Of a DNA stretch of 64,000 bases, positions 40,196-48,758 are shown piece after piece. Made by a program: the position numbers and the translations under genes. The notes beneath the pieces are model-generated. The model was not told where the DNA came from. It saw only the letters and a program-made list of their open reading frames with translations, and made no database searches. How positions within the stretch are numbered: the first letter of the stretch is position 1; every line of letters begins with the position of its first letter. Location: the NCBI RefSeq assembly GCF_016863295.1, contig NZ_BOOP01000013.1, forward strand, positions 186,001-250,000, given 5' to 3'. The DNA is from Planotetraspora phitsanulokensis (lineage in GTDB: Bacteria > Actinomycetota > Actinomycetes > Streptosporangiales > Streptosporangiaceae).

Positions 40196-40792
40196 TTAAG
40201 GAACTTTCGGATCTTCTCGGCGGGCCGGGCGCGGGTGGAGCGCCGCGACGTCGGGGGGTAGCGGCGGGATGCCCGCCGCGAGGCACATCAGGTCGCACCA
40301 GGCGGCGACGTGTGCGGACAGGTCCTCGTCCAGCGGCGACCAGGACGCCCGCAACTCCAGCTCAGTGGTGACGGGATCCTCGGCCTTGTTGCCGAAGCCC
40401 TCCGACACCGCGCGGGTGACCGTGCCGCCGGCGGCGGCGTAGCTCGCGCCGTGGGAGTCGAGCGCCTCGGTGAGCCAGCTCCACGCTACCGGCCCGAGCA
40501 GCGGGTCGGAGGTGATCTCCGGCTCCATGTCGGCGCGCACGTAGGCGACCAGGCGGAACGGGCCCTCCCAGCCACGCTGGCCGTCCGGGTCGAACAGCAT
40601 GATCAGGCGGCCGACGGCGAGCTCGTCGTCGTCGCGGTACACGGAGGCTCCGACCGCTCCCGAATAGGGGGCGAGGCGCTGGGGGGCGGGGATGTCCTCC
40701 AGCTCGATCTCCGGCCGCACCTCGGCGGGGCGCAGCGTCTCCAGAGCGCGCCGGAAGGCGGCTGGAGGCGCCGGCGGTTCACCGAGGGTCAT
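40196..40792 (-). CDS. DUF3000 domain protein
   Basis: A 198-residue acidic protein of the actinobacterial DUF3000 family, which I recall as usually being next to rnd and hemE. Recognisable parts are PAAFRRALETLRPAEVRPEIELEDIPAPQRLAPY, DPDGQRGWEGPFRLVAYVRADME, and the Cys-containing HVAAWCDLMCLAAGIPPLPP near the end. Function unknown. ATG 40792 has no ribosome site, and TACTCT lies 10-15 bases upstream, so a leaderless transcript is possible. It precedes rnd on the same strand. Confidence 0.85.
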   Translation of the reverse strand: MTLGEPPAPPAAFRRALETLRPAEVRPEIELEDIPAPQRLAPYSGAVGASVYRDDDELAVGRLIMLFDPDGQRGWEGPFRLVAYVRADMEPEITSDPLLGPVAWSWLTEALDSHGASYAAAGGTVTRAVSEGFGNKAEDPVTTELELRASWSPLDEDLSAHVAAWCDLMCLAAGIPPLPPDVAALHPRPARREDPKVP

Positions 40793-40861
40793 GACCGAAG
40801 AGTAGGTCGGATTCGGCAGAGCGCGTAGCACGGGGGTGGCGATGGGGGGCATGGATGGTGG

Positions 40862-41029
40862 TCAAGCCGTCGCCGTCGCAAGCAGCAGGGCGCCCCCGCA
40901 GGTCATGCAGAGGAACTCGGGACACTCGTCGTGCCCGTCCGGGCAGGGGAGCCGCTCGAACGTGCGCTCGGCGTCGCAGCCGGCACAGTGCTCAGTGCGG
41001 CGTTCGGGGGAACTCCACATCGAAGTCAT
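40862..41029 (-). CDS. Small zinc-ribbon protein (55 residues)
   Basis: A short protein from ATG 41029, starting MTSMWSSPERRTEHCAGCDA. Cysteines are arranged as CxxC (HCAGC), then one Cys plus His in LPCPDGHDECPEFLC and CMTCGG, consistent with a zinc ribbon. Function unknown; RNA or protein binding is the generic guess. An upstream in-frame ATG at 41179 would add 50 residues of low-information sequence. The gene lies between DUF3000 (same strand, 70 bases downstream) and the divergent hemE. Confidence 0.6.
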   Translation of the reverse strand: MTSMWSSPERRTEHCAGCDAERTFERLPCPDGHDECPEFLCMTCGGALLLATATA

Positions 41030-41345
41030 CGCTCCGGGCCTCTCGTCGGATCCGCGGTCGTGTCGGTCGCTCAGGACTGCTCCGACGTTGGCACGTCCCG
41101 CCGACATTTCCCCGCAACGCGCTCGGCGTGTCTCGAAAGTGGCATTGGAATCGATGCCGGATGGTCGTTTGACGAACATTTTGCCGAGCTGTGAGGGGAT
41201 TCACACGACGGGGTGGGCCAACCATACCGATCATTGGCGCCGTGCGTGCCGCGCCGTGCCGGGCGTCGACGAAGATCATTCTATGGCCGCGCCGAGCTGA
41301 GAGGTTGGCGCACCGGGCGCTCGTCCGGCATGGGACGCTGGGGGA

Positions 41346-42383
41346 GTGAATCCCCAGCTGGCCGAGTCCGCCTTCCTCCGCGCCTGCCGGCGCGAGCCCG
41401 TCCCGCACACCCCCGTCTGGTTCATGCGCCAGGCCGGGCGCTCGCTGCCCGAGTACCGGCGCGTCAGGGAGGGGGTCGCGATGCTCACCGCGTGCGCCAC
41501 CCCGGATCTCGTCGTGGAGATCACCATGCAGCCCGTCCGCCGGTACGGCGTGGACGCGGCGATCTTCTTCAGCGACATCGTGGTGCCGTTGAAGGCCATC
41601 GGGGTGGACCTGGACATCAAGCCCGGCGTCGGCCCGGTCGTGGAGTCGCCGATCGGGGACCACGCCGGGGTCGCCCGCCTGCGGCCGCTGGAGCCGGACG
41701 ACGTCCCGTACATCACGGAGGCGGTGGAGGCGCTCGTCAAGGAGCTCGACTCGACTCCGCTGATCGGCTTCGCGGGCGGGCCCTTCACGCTCGCGTCGTA
41801 CCTGATCGAGGGCGGCCCCTCCAAGAACCACGACCGCACCAAGGCCATGATGTACGGCGAGCCCGAGCTGTGGCACGAGCTGATGGACCGGCTCACCACC
41901 ATCACCCTGGCATTCCTCCGCGTCCAGGCCGCCGCGGGCGCGTCGGCGGTGCAGCTGTTCGACTCCTGGGTCGGCGCGGTCGCCCCGCAGGACTACCGGA
42001 CCTACGTGCTTCCCCACACCAGCCGGATCTTCACGGAGCTGGCCGACCTCGGGGTGCCGCGGATCCACTTCGGCGTCGGCACGGGTGAGCTGCTGGGCCT
42101 CATGGGCGAGGCCGGGGCCGACGTGGTCGGCGTCGACTGGCGGGTGCCGCTGGACGAGGCGGCACTGCGGGTCGGCGCGGGCAAGGCGCTCCAGGGCAAC
42201 CTCGACCCCGCGATCCTGCTCGCCCCCTGGAAGGTGGTCGACGAGCGCGCCCGCGAGGTGGTGGAGCGTGGCCGGGTGGCGGAGGGGCACGTGTTCAACC
42301 TCGGGCACGGCGTGCTCCCGTCCACCGACCCCGGCCAGCTGGCGCGGCTCACCGACCTCGTTCACGAGGTGTCCGCGCGCTGA
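41346..42383 (+). CDS. hemE: Uroporphyrinogen decarboxylase
   Basis: A 345-residue enzyme that decarboxylates uroporphyrinogen III to coproporphyrinogen III. The substrate-binding opening [20 protein letters not shown] is intact, with the acid in [30 protein letters not shown] and [12 protein letters not shown] 41346 is preceded by GGGGGA. It lies two genes before hemG and hemQ on the same strand, interrupted only by an opposite-strand DUF4349 gene. These three belong to the coproporphyrin-dependent heme route; ferrochelatase is not in the window. Confidence 0.96.
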   Translation: MNPQLAESAFLRACRREPVPHTPVWFMRQAGRSLPEYRRVREGVAMLTACATPDLVVEITMQPVRRYGVDAAIFFSDIVVPLKAIGVDLDIKPGVGPVVESPIGDHAGVARLRPLEPDDVPYITEAVEALVKELDSTPLIGFAGGPFTLASYLIEGGPSKNHDRTKAMMYGEPELWHELMDRLTTITLAFLRVQAAAGASAVQLFDSWVGAVAPQDYRTYVLPHTSRIFTELADLGVPRIHFGVGTGELLGLMGEAGADVVGVDWRVPLDEAALRVGAGKALQGNLDPAILLAPWKVVDERAREVVERGRVAEGHVFNLGHGVLPSTDPGQLARLTDLVHEVSAR

Positions 42384-42386
42384 GTC

Positions 42387-43475
42387 TCACCGCCCGGCCG
42401 GAGGCCCTTGCTGCGGACCACCTGGCTGGCCACCGTGCGGCGGGCCGGCAGGAGGGCCGGTGGGAGGCCCGGAGGGAGCCCCCGCGGCTGTTCCAGTCGG
42501 CGGACTGCCCGCCATCACCGGCACCGGCGGCTGGCCGCCGGGTCCCTTCGCCGGTGCGCCGGCCGCCTTACGGTTTGGCCTGACGAGGCGCATCACGGCG
42601 ACGACGGCCACCCAGATGACGGCGGCGACGACGAGCCACGGGAGCAGCGCGCCCAGCACGGCGAGCGCGACCCCGGTCGACGCCACCAGCGTCTCCCAGC
42701 CCTTCTCCAGACCCGAGAGGAAGCTCGGCCCCTCCGGCTCGGCGGCCCTCGCCGCCTGAGTCGGCGTCGGCGGCAGGACCACAGTGAGGGTGATGGTCGC
42801 CATGCCGGTCCGCTCCGAGAGCGCCCGCTGCCGGGCCTGCAGTGACTCGAGATCGGCCTCCCTGCTGGAGATCTCCCGCTCGATGTCCATGATCTCGCCG
42901 ATCGCCGTGGCCTTCGACAGCAGCCGGCGGAACTGGGCGAGTGAGGACTCGGCGGACTTCACCCGGCTGGCGACGTCGGCGACCTCCCCGGTGACGTCCT
43001 CGGTCCCCTGCCGCTGCGAGATCCGTTTGCCCAGGTCGCGGCCGAGCCGCGCCAGCACGTCCGTGTACTGGGCCGGGGGGACCTTGAAGGTGACGACCGC
43101 GATGTCGTTGCCCGGTTGGGAGGTGCTCTTCTCGTCGGAGGCGTAGCCGCCGGCCGAGGTCACGATCTGGCGCGCGTTGTCGGCCGCGCCCATCACGTTC
43201 TTGGCCTGCACGGTGAGTTCCGCCGTCTGCACGACGGACCTGTCCGAGGTCACGATCTTGGCGTTGTCCGCCCTGGGCGCGCCGGGGCCGGCGGAGGACC
43301 CCACGGACCCCCCGGAGCCGCCGGCGGCGGCCTGGCCGGTGACCGTCTCAGGGGCCGCTGGGGCGGCCGCGCCGTCGGCCGTGCTCGACATGCCCGATTC
43401 CGAGCCGGAGCCACATCCCGAGATCAGGAAAACGGTCGCCGCGACGAGGGCGACGCCGTACCGGATTCGTTTCAT
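42387..43475 (-). CDS. DUF4349 domain lipoprotein
   Basis: A 362-residue lipoprotein: lipobox LISGC with Cys at 21. A Gly/Ala/Pro-rich linker leads to DUF4349 proper (RSVVQTAELTVQAKNVMGAADNARQIVTSAGGYASDEKS, FKVPPAQYTDVLARL). A coiled-coil segment follows (residues about 180-220, SAESSLAQFRRLL and ISSREADLESLQARQRAL), then one C-terminal membrane segment near 285-305 and a Pro/Gly-rich tail. It is therefore fixed at both ends to the membrane. Function unknown; the family is widespread and of envelope type. It converges on hemE with a 3-base gap and is divergent from hemG. Confidence 0.85.
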   Translation of the reverse strand: MKRIRYGVALVAATVFLISGCGSGSESGMSSTADGAAAPAAPETVTGQAAAGGSGGSVGSSAGPGAPRADNAKIVTSDRSVVQTAELTVQAKNVMGAADNARQIVTSAGGYASDEKSTSQPGNDIAVVTFKVPPAQYTDVLARLGRDLGKRISQRQGTEDVTGEVADVASRVKSAESSLAQFRRLLSKATAIGEIMDIEREISSREADLESLQARQRALSERTGMATITLTVVLPPTPTQAARAAEPEGPSFLSGLEKGWETLVASTGVALAVLGALLPWLVVAAVIWVAVVAVMRLVRPNRKAAGAPAKGPGGQPPVPVMAGSPPTGTAAGAPSGPPTGPPAGPPHGGQPGGPQQGPPAGR

Positions 43476-43628
43476 GCCCTAGAGACGGATCCCCGCACGG
43501 GCGGGTTTCGGTACCGGTGTCACGATGCCGTCACGTGTCGATCTCGCTGGGTGATCGTCCGGAGTCCGGCCCGTGACCTTGTACCGCGGTGCCGGGGCCG
43601 CAGATACGGGACGGTAACTTCTGTCGAT

Positions 43629-45068
43629 ATGGACGGGACCTCTGACCGGCACGTGGTCGTCGTGGGGGCGGGCATCGCCGGCCTGGCCGCCGCGTGGCAT
43701 CTTCACCGCGGCGACCCGACGTTGCGGATCACCGTGCTCGACGGCGCCACGCGTACGGGAGGCAAGCTGTTCTCCTCCGAGGTCGGCGGCGTGGAGATCG
43801 ACGCCGGGGCCGAGGCCATGCTGGCGCGGCGACCCGAGGGCAAGGAACTGGCGCGGCACCTCGGTCTCGGCGACATGCTCGTGAACCCGGGCACGACCAC
43901 GTCGGCCATCCTGTCCAGAGGGGCCCTGCGCCTCCTGCCCAAGGGACACGTGATGGGCGTGCCGTCCGACGTGGCGGCGCTCGCCCGCTCGGGCATCCTG
44001 ACGCCTGGCGGCCTGGCCCGGGTGCCGCTGGACCAGGTCCTTCCTCCGACGCTGGTCACGACCGACGTCTCGGTCGCCGCGTACATCAGGGCGCGCGTCG
44101 GAGGCGAGGTCGTGGACCGGATGATCGAGCCGCTGCTCGGCGGGGTCTACGCGGGCCGGGCCGAGACGCTCTCCCTCGAGGCCACGATGCCCGGCGTCGC
44201 CGCGGCGGCCCGCACGGAGCGGTCCCTGCTCAAGGCGGCCAGGGACCTGGCGGCCAAGACGCCGAAGGACGCAGGCCCGGTCTTCACCACCCTCAAGGCC
44301 GGCCTGGGCGGCCTGCCCGCCGCCGTGGCCGCGGCGTCCGGCGCCGAGGTCCGCACCGGGGTGATGGTCCGCGACCTCGTGCGCACCCCGGACGGCTGGC
44401 GGCTGATCACCGGCCCCACCCGGGACGAGGAGGCCGTCGAGGCCGACGCCGTCATCCTGGCCGTGCCCGCCACCGCCGCCGCGCGGCTGCTGGAGCGGGA
44501 GGTGCCGAGGGCCGCGGCGGAACTGGCCGGGATCGAGTACGCCAGCATGGCGATCGTCACGCTCGCGTATCCCAGGGCCGCCTTCCCCGAACCGCCGTCC
44601 GGCAGCGGATACCTCGTGCCGCCGGTCGAGGGCAGGCCGGTCAAGGCCGTGACGTTCAGCACCACCAAGTGGCCGCACCTCGGAGAGGCCGACCCGAACC
44701 TGGTCCTCGTGCGCTGCTCGATCGGGCGGCTGGGGGAGGAGGCCCTGCTCCAGCGGGACGACGCCGAGCTCGTGGCCTTCGCGATGAACGAGATGACCGA
44801 GACCATGGGCGTGCGCGGGCTGCCGATCGACACCCGGGTCACCCGGTGGGGCGGCGCGCTTCCGCAGTACGACGTGGGTCATCTCGACCGGGTGGCTCGC
44901 GTCCGCGCCGCGGTGGCGGCCCACCCCGGCCTGGCCGTGTGCGGAGCCGCCTACGACGGGGTCGGCATCCCCGCCTGCATCGCCACGGGCCGCACGGCCG
45001 CCGCCCGCGTCCTCGATCACCTGAACGCCCGGCCCACGGCCGGGGCGCGGGAGGAGCCGGACACCTGA
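43629..45068 (+). CDS. hemG: Protoporphyrinogen/coproporphyrinogen III oxidase (HemG/HemY/CgoX)
   Basis: A 479-residue FAD enzyme. The dinucleotide site HVVVVGAGIAGLAAAW has GAGIAG at 13-18, then GGKLFSSEVGGVEIDAGAEAML, and the C-terminal FAD contact GVGIPACIATGRTAAARVL. In actinobacteria this enzyme is thought to oxidise coproporphyrinogen III to coproporphyrin III, because HemQ acts last. ATG 43629 is the only sensible start; it lacks a close ribosome site. HemQ begins 9 bases after the stop, so the two are co-transcribed. Confidence 0.93.
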   Translation: MDGTSDRHVVVVGAGIAGLAAAWHLHRGDPTLRITVLDGATRTGGKLFSSEVGGVEIDAGAEAMLARRPEGKELARHLGLGDMLVNPGTTTSAILSRGALRLLPKGHVMGVPSDVAALARSGILTPGGLARVPLDQVLPPTLVTTDVSVAAYIRARVGGEVVDRMIEPLLGGVYAGRAETLSLEATMPGVAAAARTERSLLKAARDLAAKTPKDAGPVFTTLKAGLGGLPAAVAAASGAEVRTGVMVRDLVRTPDGWRLITGPTRDEEAVEADAVILAVPATAAARLLEREVPRAAAELAGIEYASMAIVTLAYPRAAFPEPPSGSGYLVPPVEGRPVKAVTFSTTKWPHLGEADPNLVLVRCSIGRLGEEALLQRDDAELVAFAMNEMTETMGVRGLPIDTRVTRWGGALPQYDVGHLDRVARVRAAVAAHPGLAVCGAAYDGVGIPACIATGRTAAARVLDHLNARPTAGAREEPDT

Positions 45069-45077
45069 GGCGGCAGA

Positions 45078-45788
45078 ATGGGGCCTATGACGGACGGCAC
45101 CGCGCGGCCCAAGGCGCGTGATCTCAACCAGGTAATCCGCTACACGATGTGGTCGGTCTTCCGGCTCCGTGACCAGCTCCCGCCCGGCCGCGAGGCCGTC
45201 GCCGGCGAGGTGAGCGAGCTCCTGGAGCAGTCGGCGGGCAAGGACGTGGTGACCCGCGGGTGCTATGACGTCTCCGGCTTCCGGGCGGACGCCGACTACA
45301 TGTTCTGGTGGCACGCGCCCTCCGCGGAGGACCTCCAGGAGGTCTACACGCGTCTGCGCCGCACGGAGCTCGGCCGGGCCAGCGAGCCCGTCTGGTCGGC
45401 GATGGCCCTGCACCGGCCCGCCGAGTTCAACAAGTCGCACATCCCGGCCTTCCTGGCCGACGAGGAGCCGAAGGGCTTCGTCTGCGTCTACCCGTTCGTC
45501 AGGTCGCTGGAGTGGTACCTGCTGGACGACGCCGACCGCAGGCGGATGCTCGCCGAGCACGGCAAGATGGCGCGCGACTACCCCGACGTGCGGGCCAACA
45601 CCGTCGCCTGCTTCGCGCTCAACGACTTCGAGTGGATGCTCGCCTTCGAGGCCGACGAGCTCCACCGGATCGTCGACCTGATGCGTCATCTGCGCGGAGC
45701 CGAGGCCCGGCGGCACACCCGGGTCGAGATCCCCTTCTACACGGGCACCCGCAAGCCCGTCAGCGAGCTCGTCGCCGCGCTGCCCTGA
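45078..45788 (+). CDS. hemQ: Coproheme decarboxylase HemQ/ChdC
   Basis: A 236-residue chlorite-dismutase-fold enzyme that turns iron coproporphyrin into heme b with peroxide. Key residues by alignment from memory with the actinobacterial enzyme are Tyr 138 (CVYPFVRS), axial His 161 ([13 protein letters not shown]) and distal His 121 (NKSHIPAF). If the second start at ATG 45087 is used, these become 135, 158 and 118, which I recall as the numbering of the Corynebacterium diphtheriae enzyme. GAGG lies 7 bases before ATG 45078. It follows hemG by 9 bases. Confidence 0.95.
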   Translation: MGPMTDGTARPKARDLNQVIRYTMWSVFRLRDQLPPGREAVAGEVSELLEQSAGKDVVTRGCYDVSGFRADADYMFWWHAPSAEDLQEVYTRLRRTELGRASEPVWSAMALHRPAEFNKSHIPAFLADEEPKGFVCVYPFVRSLEWYLLDDADRRRMLAEHGKMARDYPDVRANTVACFALNDFEWMLAFEADELHRIVDLMRHLRGAEARRHTRVEIPFYTGTRKPVSELVAALP

Positions 45789-45863
45789 TGAGGGAAAACC
45801 GCCGGTGAGACATTGTGATCTTTGTCATACTCGGTGGAAATCCCCTACGCAGGTGAGGCCGCC

Positions 45864-46445
45864 GTGTCGAGGCACGTGGCACGTTCCAGAGGGCGCCGTC
45901 GCAAGACCCGGACCCGGAGTTGGGTCGTCGAGGGGTGCGTGGGCGCGGCGGTGACGGCGACGGCCGTCCTCGTGACGATCGGGCCGGTCCAGCTGTGGCC
46001 GTCCGGGTCCCGTACGGCTCCCGAGTCCCCGGGACCGGACGGGTGGCCGGCCACCCGGCTCGACGTCCGTGCGAGAGACGACAGCGCGCGTGAGCCGGAC
46101 GAGGCGGTGGGGATGGCGGCGCCGACACGGTCGGACTACACCGACGACAAGGCCGTCGCCTACTTCCGGACCCGGTGGCGGGACCGCACGTCGGCCCTGG
46201 TCCGCGATATCCGGACGACCGGGGGATACCTGCGGATCTACACCGACCTCCCGGAGGCCGACGACGACTCCGACGCGGCGATCACGTTGTGCGAGCGGGG
46301 GCTGGAATACCTGGCTGCGGCGGGCGACACCTCGCGGGTCGTCTTCGTCCAGGCCGATCTCGGGGAGAACGGGAACCCGGTCCTCGCCAACGTCCTCGGC
46401 CCCGGCGATCCCGACTGCCGGGTCACCAGCCCCGAGCCCCGGTGA
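45864..46445 (+). CDS. Hypothetical membrane-anchored protein
   Basis: A 193-residue protein I do not recognise. The first 20 residues are strongly basic (HVARSRGRRRKTRTRS), followed by one membrane segment (VVEGCVGAAVTATAVLVTIG), a Pro/Ser linker, and a soluble outside domain of about 110 residues (DYTDDKAVAYFRTRWRDRTSALVRDIRTTGGYLRIYTDL to DPDCRV) with two Cys that could pair. GTG 45864 has GGTGAGG 5 bases upstream; ATG 45822 would add a non-conserved start. It follows hemQ by 75 bases and converges on msrB. Confidence 0.65.
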   Translation: MSRHVARSRGRRRKTRTRSWVVEGCVGAAVTATAVLVTIGPVQLWPSGSRTAPESPGPDGWPATRLDVRARDDSAREPDEAVGMAAPTRSDYTDDKAVAYFRTRWRDRTSALVRDIRTTGGYLRIYTDLPEADDDSDAAITLCERGLEYLAAAGDTSRVVFVQADLGENGNPVLANVLGPGDPDCRVTSPEPR

Positions 46446-46502
46446 CGCCGTACGGCGTGGCGCCCGGGCGTGCACGCCGTACGGAAGGGGTGACTCCTCG
46501 GG

Positions 46503-46904
46503 TCACTCTGCGGGCAGCAGAGTCAGCGACACCGAGTTGATGCAGTAGCGGTCGTCGGTGGGAGTGGGATAGCCCTCACCGTGGAAGACGTGACCGAGGT
46601 GGGAGTCGCAGCGGGCGCAGCGGACCTCCACCCTGCTCATGCCGAGGGTGTTGTCCTCGATGAGGGTCACGGCCTCCGACTTCGACGGCTCGAAGAACGA
46701 CGGCCATCCGCAGTGGGACTCGAACTTCGTGTCCGAGCGGAACAACTCGGCGCCGCACGCGCGGCACGAGTAGACGCCTGCCGTCTTGGTGTCCACGTAC
46801 TCGCCGATGAAGGGACGCTCCGTCCCCGCCTGCCGGAGGACGCGGAACTCCTCGGGCGACAACTGCACGCGCCACTCGGCGTCGCTCTTGACCACCTTGT
46901 CCAT
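46503..46904 (-). CDS. msrB: Peptide-methionine (R)-S-oxide reductase MsrB
   Basis: A 133-residue cytoplasmic enzyme repairing R-methionine sulfoxide in proteins. Two zinc-binding CxxC pairs are seen (YSCRACGAELF and VRCARCDSHLG), the substrate motif SHCGWPSFF, HVFHGEGYPTPTDDRYCINSVSL with the catalytic Cys, and the GEYVDTKTAGVY opening. ATG 46904 is preferred over GTG 46910 because AGG lies 9 bases upstream. Transcribed on its own, divergent from a 430-base gap. Confidence 0.95.
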   Translation of the reverse strand: MDKVVKSDAEWRVQLSPEEFRVLRQAGTERPFIGEYVDTKTAGVYSCRACGAELFRSDTKFESHCGWPSFFEPSKSEAVTLIEDNTLGMSRVEVRCARCDSHLGHVFHGEGYPTPTDDRYCINSVSLTLLPAE

Positions 46905-47334
46905 GTTCACCAGCCTAAGCGCGGCCGCCCCCTGAGGGGATTACGTACTAAGAACCACGCGCACCCGGGGGATCTTCCCGCAAGAGTTCTTTCCGGCGAA
47001 GCATCCTTTCGCCACTCTTTTTGCGTCTTCACTGATGAGGAGGCTGATCGTCCACCCGTTCCGGGAGGGGGTCGGCCCGTCCCGCCGTCCTGGCGGCGAA
47101 GCGCCCTACCCGTGCTGGGCGCCGTCGGGCGGCAAGAGGATGCCGCCCGTGAGGGCGGCCCGTTGTGTCCGTCCCGTCGCGGAGACGGCGCTCGTCACGT
47201 GAGCGCCGTCCACGCCGCGGCCACGGGCCCCACGCCGGGTGGGCGGGGTGGCCCGTGGGTGCTCCCGGTCCGGCCGCCGTTGGCAGCCCGGGACGGACCC
47301 TCTCTCCCGGCTGTTCCGGGGTAGTGTCCGAGCC
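46905..47334. other. Non-coding gap between msrB and the LigD-type polymerase gene
   Basis: No frame here has a start, ribosome site and protein-like content together. The segment is divergent upstream sequence for both flanking genes. One hairpin-forming stretch is visible: GGGCGGCA and TGCCGCCC around 6 bases (47126-47147). GC-rich runs near 47160-47330 are noise in every frame I checked. I see no RNA gene. Confidence 0.5.
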
Positions 47335-48348
47335 ATGGCATCGCCGTACATCGAAATCGACGCCGGTGGACGGACCGTCAAGGTCACGAACCCGGACAAG
47401 GTCTACTTTCCCGCCGCCGGGGCCACCAAGCGCGACCTGGTGGAGTACTACATCAGCGTCGGCGACGGGGTGCTCCGCGCCCTCGGGGACCGGCCCACGT
47501 ATCTGAAACGGCATCCCGACGGCGTCGAGTCGGAGGCGATCTACCAGAAGCGGATGCCCAAGCATCCCGACTGGATCGAGACCGCCACCGTGCGATTCCC
47601 CAGCGGCCGCACGGCCGACGCCTTCTGCCCGACCGAGGTCGCCGCCTTCGCGTGGTGCGCCAACCTCGGCACGATCGACTTCCATCCCTGGGCCGCGCGC
47701 CGCCCCGACCTGGAACACCCCGACGAACTGCGCATCGACATCGACCCGCAGCCGGGGACGGGGTTCGAGGAGGCGCGGAAGGTCGCGTTCACCACCAGGG
47801 AGGTCCTCGAGGAGTTGGGCGTCGAAGGCTTCCCGAAGACGTCGGGGAACCGCGGCATCCACATCACCGTCCGCGTCGAGCCCCGCTGGTCGTTCGTCGA
47901 CGTCCGCCACGCCGGCATCGCCCTCGCCCGCGAGGTGGAGCGCCGCCGTCCGGACCTCGCGACGACCGCCTGGTGGAAGGAGGAACGCGGCGAGCGGGTC
48001 TTCATCGACTTCAACCAGAACGCCCTGGACCGCACGGTGGTCGGCGCCTACTCGGTCCGCGCCCGGCCCGACGCCCGCGTCTCCGCCCCGGTGACCTGGG
48101 AGGAGCTGGAGGGCTGCGACCCCGGCGACTTCGACATCAGGACCATGCCTGAGCGGTTCGCGAAGCTGGGCGACGTCCATCGGACGATCGGCGACCAGGC
48201 GTTCGCCCTCGACACGCTGCTGGAGTGGTACGCCGCCGACGAGAGGGGGGACATGCCGTACCCGCCGAACTACCCCAAGATGCCGGGCGAGCCCAAGCGG
48301 GTCCAGCCGTCGAAGGCGCGGCCGTCCGCCGACGAGGCGACCGCCTGA
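47335..48348 (+). CDS. Stand-alone LigD-type DNA polymerase (primase-fold PolDom)
   Basis: A 337-residue primase-polymerase domain matching the polymerase part of LigD, without ligase or nuclease domains. Motifs: GGRTVKVTNPDKVYFPAAGATKRDLVEYY, the catalytic acids in HPDELRIDIDPQPGTGFEE, FPKTSGNRGIHITVRVEP and VFIDFNQNALDRTVVGAYSVR. Such enzymes fill gaps with NTPs or dNTPs in end joining or excision repair. ATG 47335 is the family-like start. A separate ATP-dependent ligase is encoded 3.8 kb downstream on the same strand. No Ku gene is in the window. Confidence 0.9.
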   Translation: MASPYIEIDAGGRTVKVTNPDKVYFPAAGATKRDLVEYYISVGDGVLRALGDRPTYLKRHPDGVESEAIYQKRMPKHPDWIETATVRFPSGRTADAFCPTEVAAFAWCANLGTIDFHPWAARRPDLEHPDELRIDIDPQPGTGFEEARKVAFTTREVLEELGVEGFPKTSGNRGIHITVRVEPRWSFVDVRHAGIALAREVERRRPDLATTAWWKEERGERVFIDFNQNALDRTVVGAYSVRARPDARVSAPVTWEELEGCDPGDFDIRTMPERFAKLGDVHRTIGDQAFALDTLLEWYAADERGDMPYPPNYPKMPGEPKRVQPSKARPSADEATA

Positions 48349-48387
48349 GCTCGCGTCCGGCGCCCCCGGAAGCGCCTTCACCGCCGG

Positions 48388-48624
48388 TCAGACGTGGCGG
48401 TTCACCATGGTCGCGACCACGAGCACCAGGGCCGCGACCATCCCGACCCTGACCATCGTCCCGACGCCTCCCCAGGCCGTGGAGCGGAGTTTGGGGAGGC
48501 CCTCCACCGCCTTCCGCCAGTCCCGCCACGCGTTGAGCATCAGCTGGAACTTGCGCCCGGCGACGAACAGGGCGATGCCGATGGCGATGAAGAGCAGGAT
48601 CCGGCCGTCCGATGAAGGCTCCAT
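48388..48624 (-). CDS. Small membrane protein with two transmembrane segments
   Basis: A 78-residue protein I do not recognise. It begins with a short Ser/Asp stretch, then ILLFIAIGIALFVAGRKF (TM1), a basic amphipathic loop (NAWRDWRKAVEGLPKLRS), and VRVGMVAALVLVVATMV (TM2). ATG 48624 follows AAGGAG at good spacing; GTG 48630 is also in frame. It converges on the LigD-type polymerase (39-base gap) and lies 134 bases downstream of the double acyl-CoA dehydrogenase on the same strand. Confidence 0.6.
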   Translation of the reverse strand: MEPSSDGRILLFIAIGIALFVAGRKFQLMLNAWRDWRKAVEGLPKLRSTAWGGVGTMVRVGMVAALVLVVATMVNRHV

Positions 48625-48758
48625 CGGCACTCCTTACGGGGGGCGATCACGTCCTCACTCACCGTACGCCGCCGCAGCTCGCGTGGCCATCGGGTATTCG
48701 GAGTCGAGACGCCGCCGGTGCCTCCGGCCGGGTGGGCCGGCTCGATGGGCTGCCGCGG

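Noticed and set aside
43479-45716. 745-codon minus-strand open frame opposite hemG and hemQ
   Set aside because: Shadow of two recognised heme genes; no family-like sequence.
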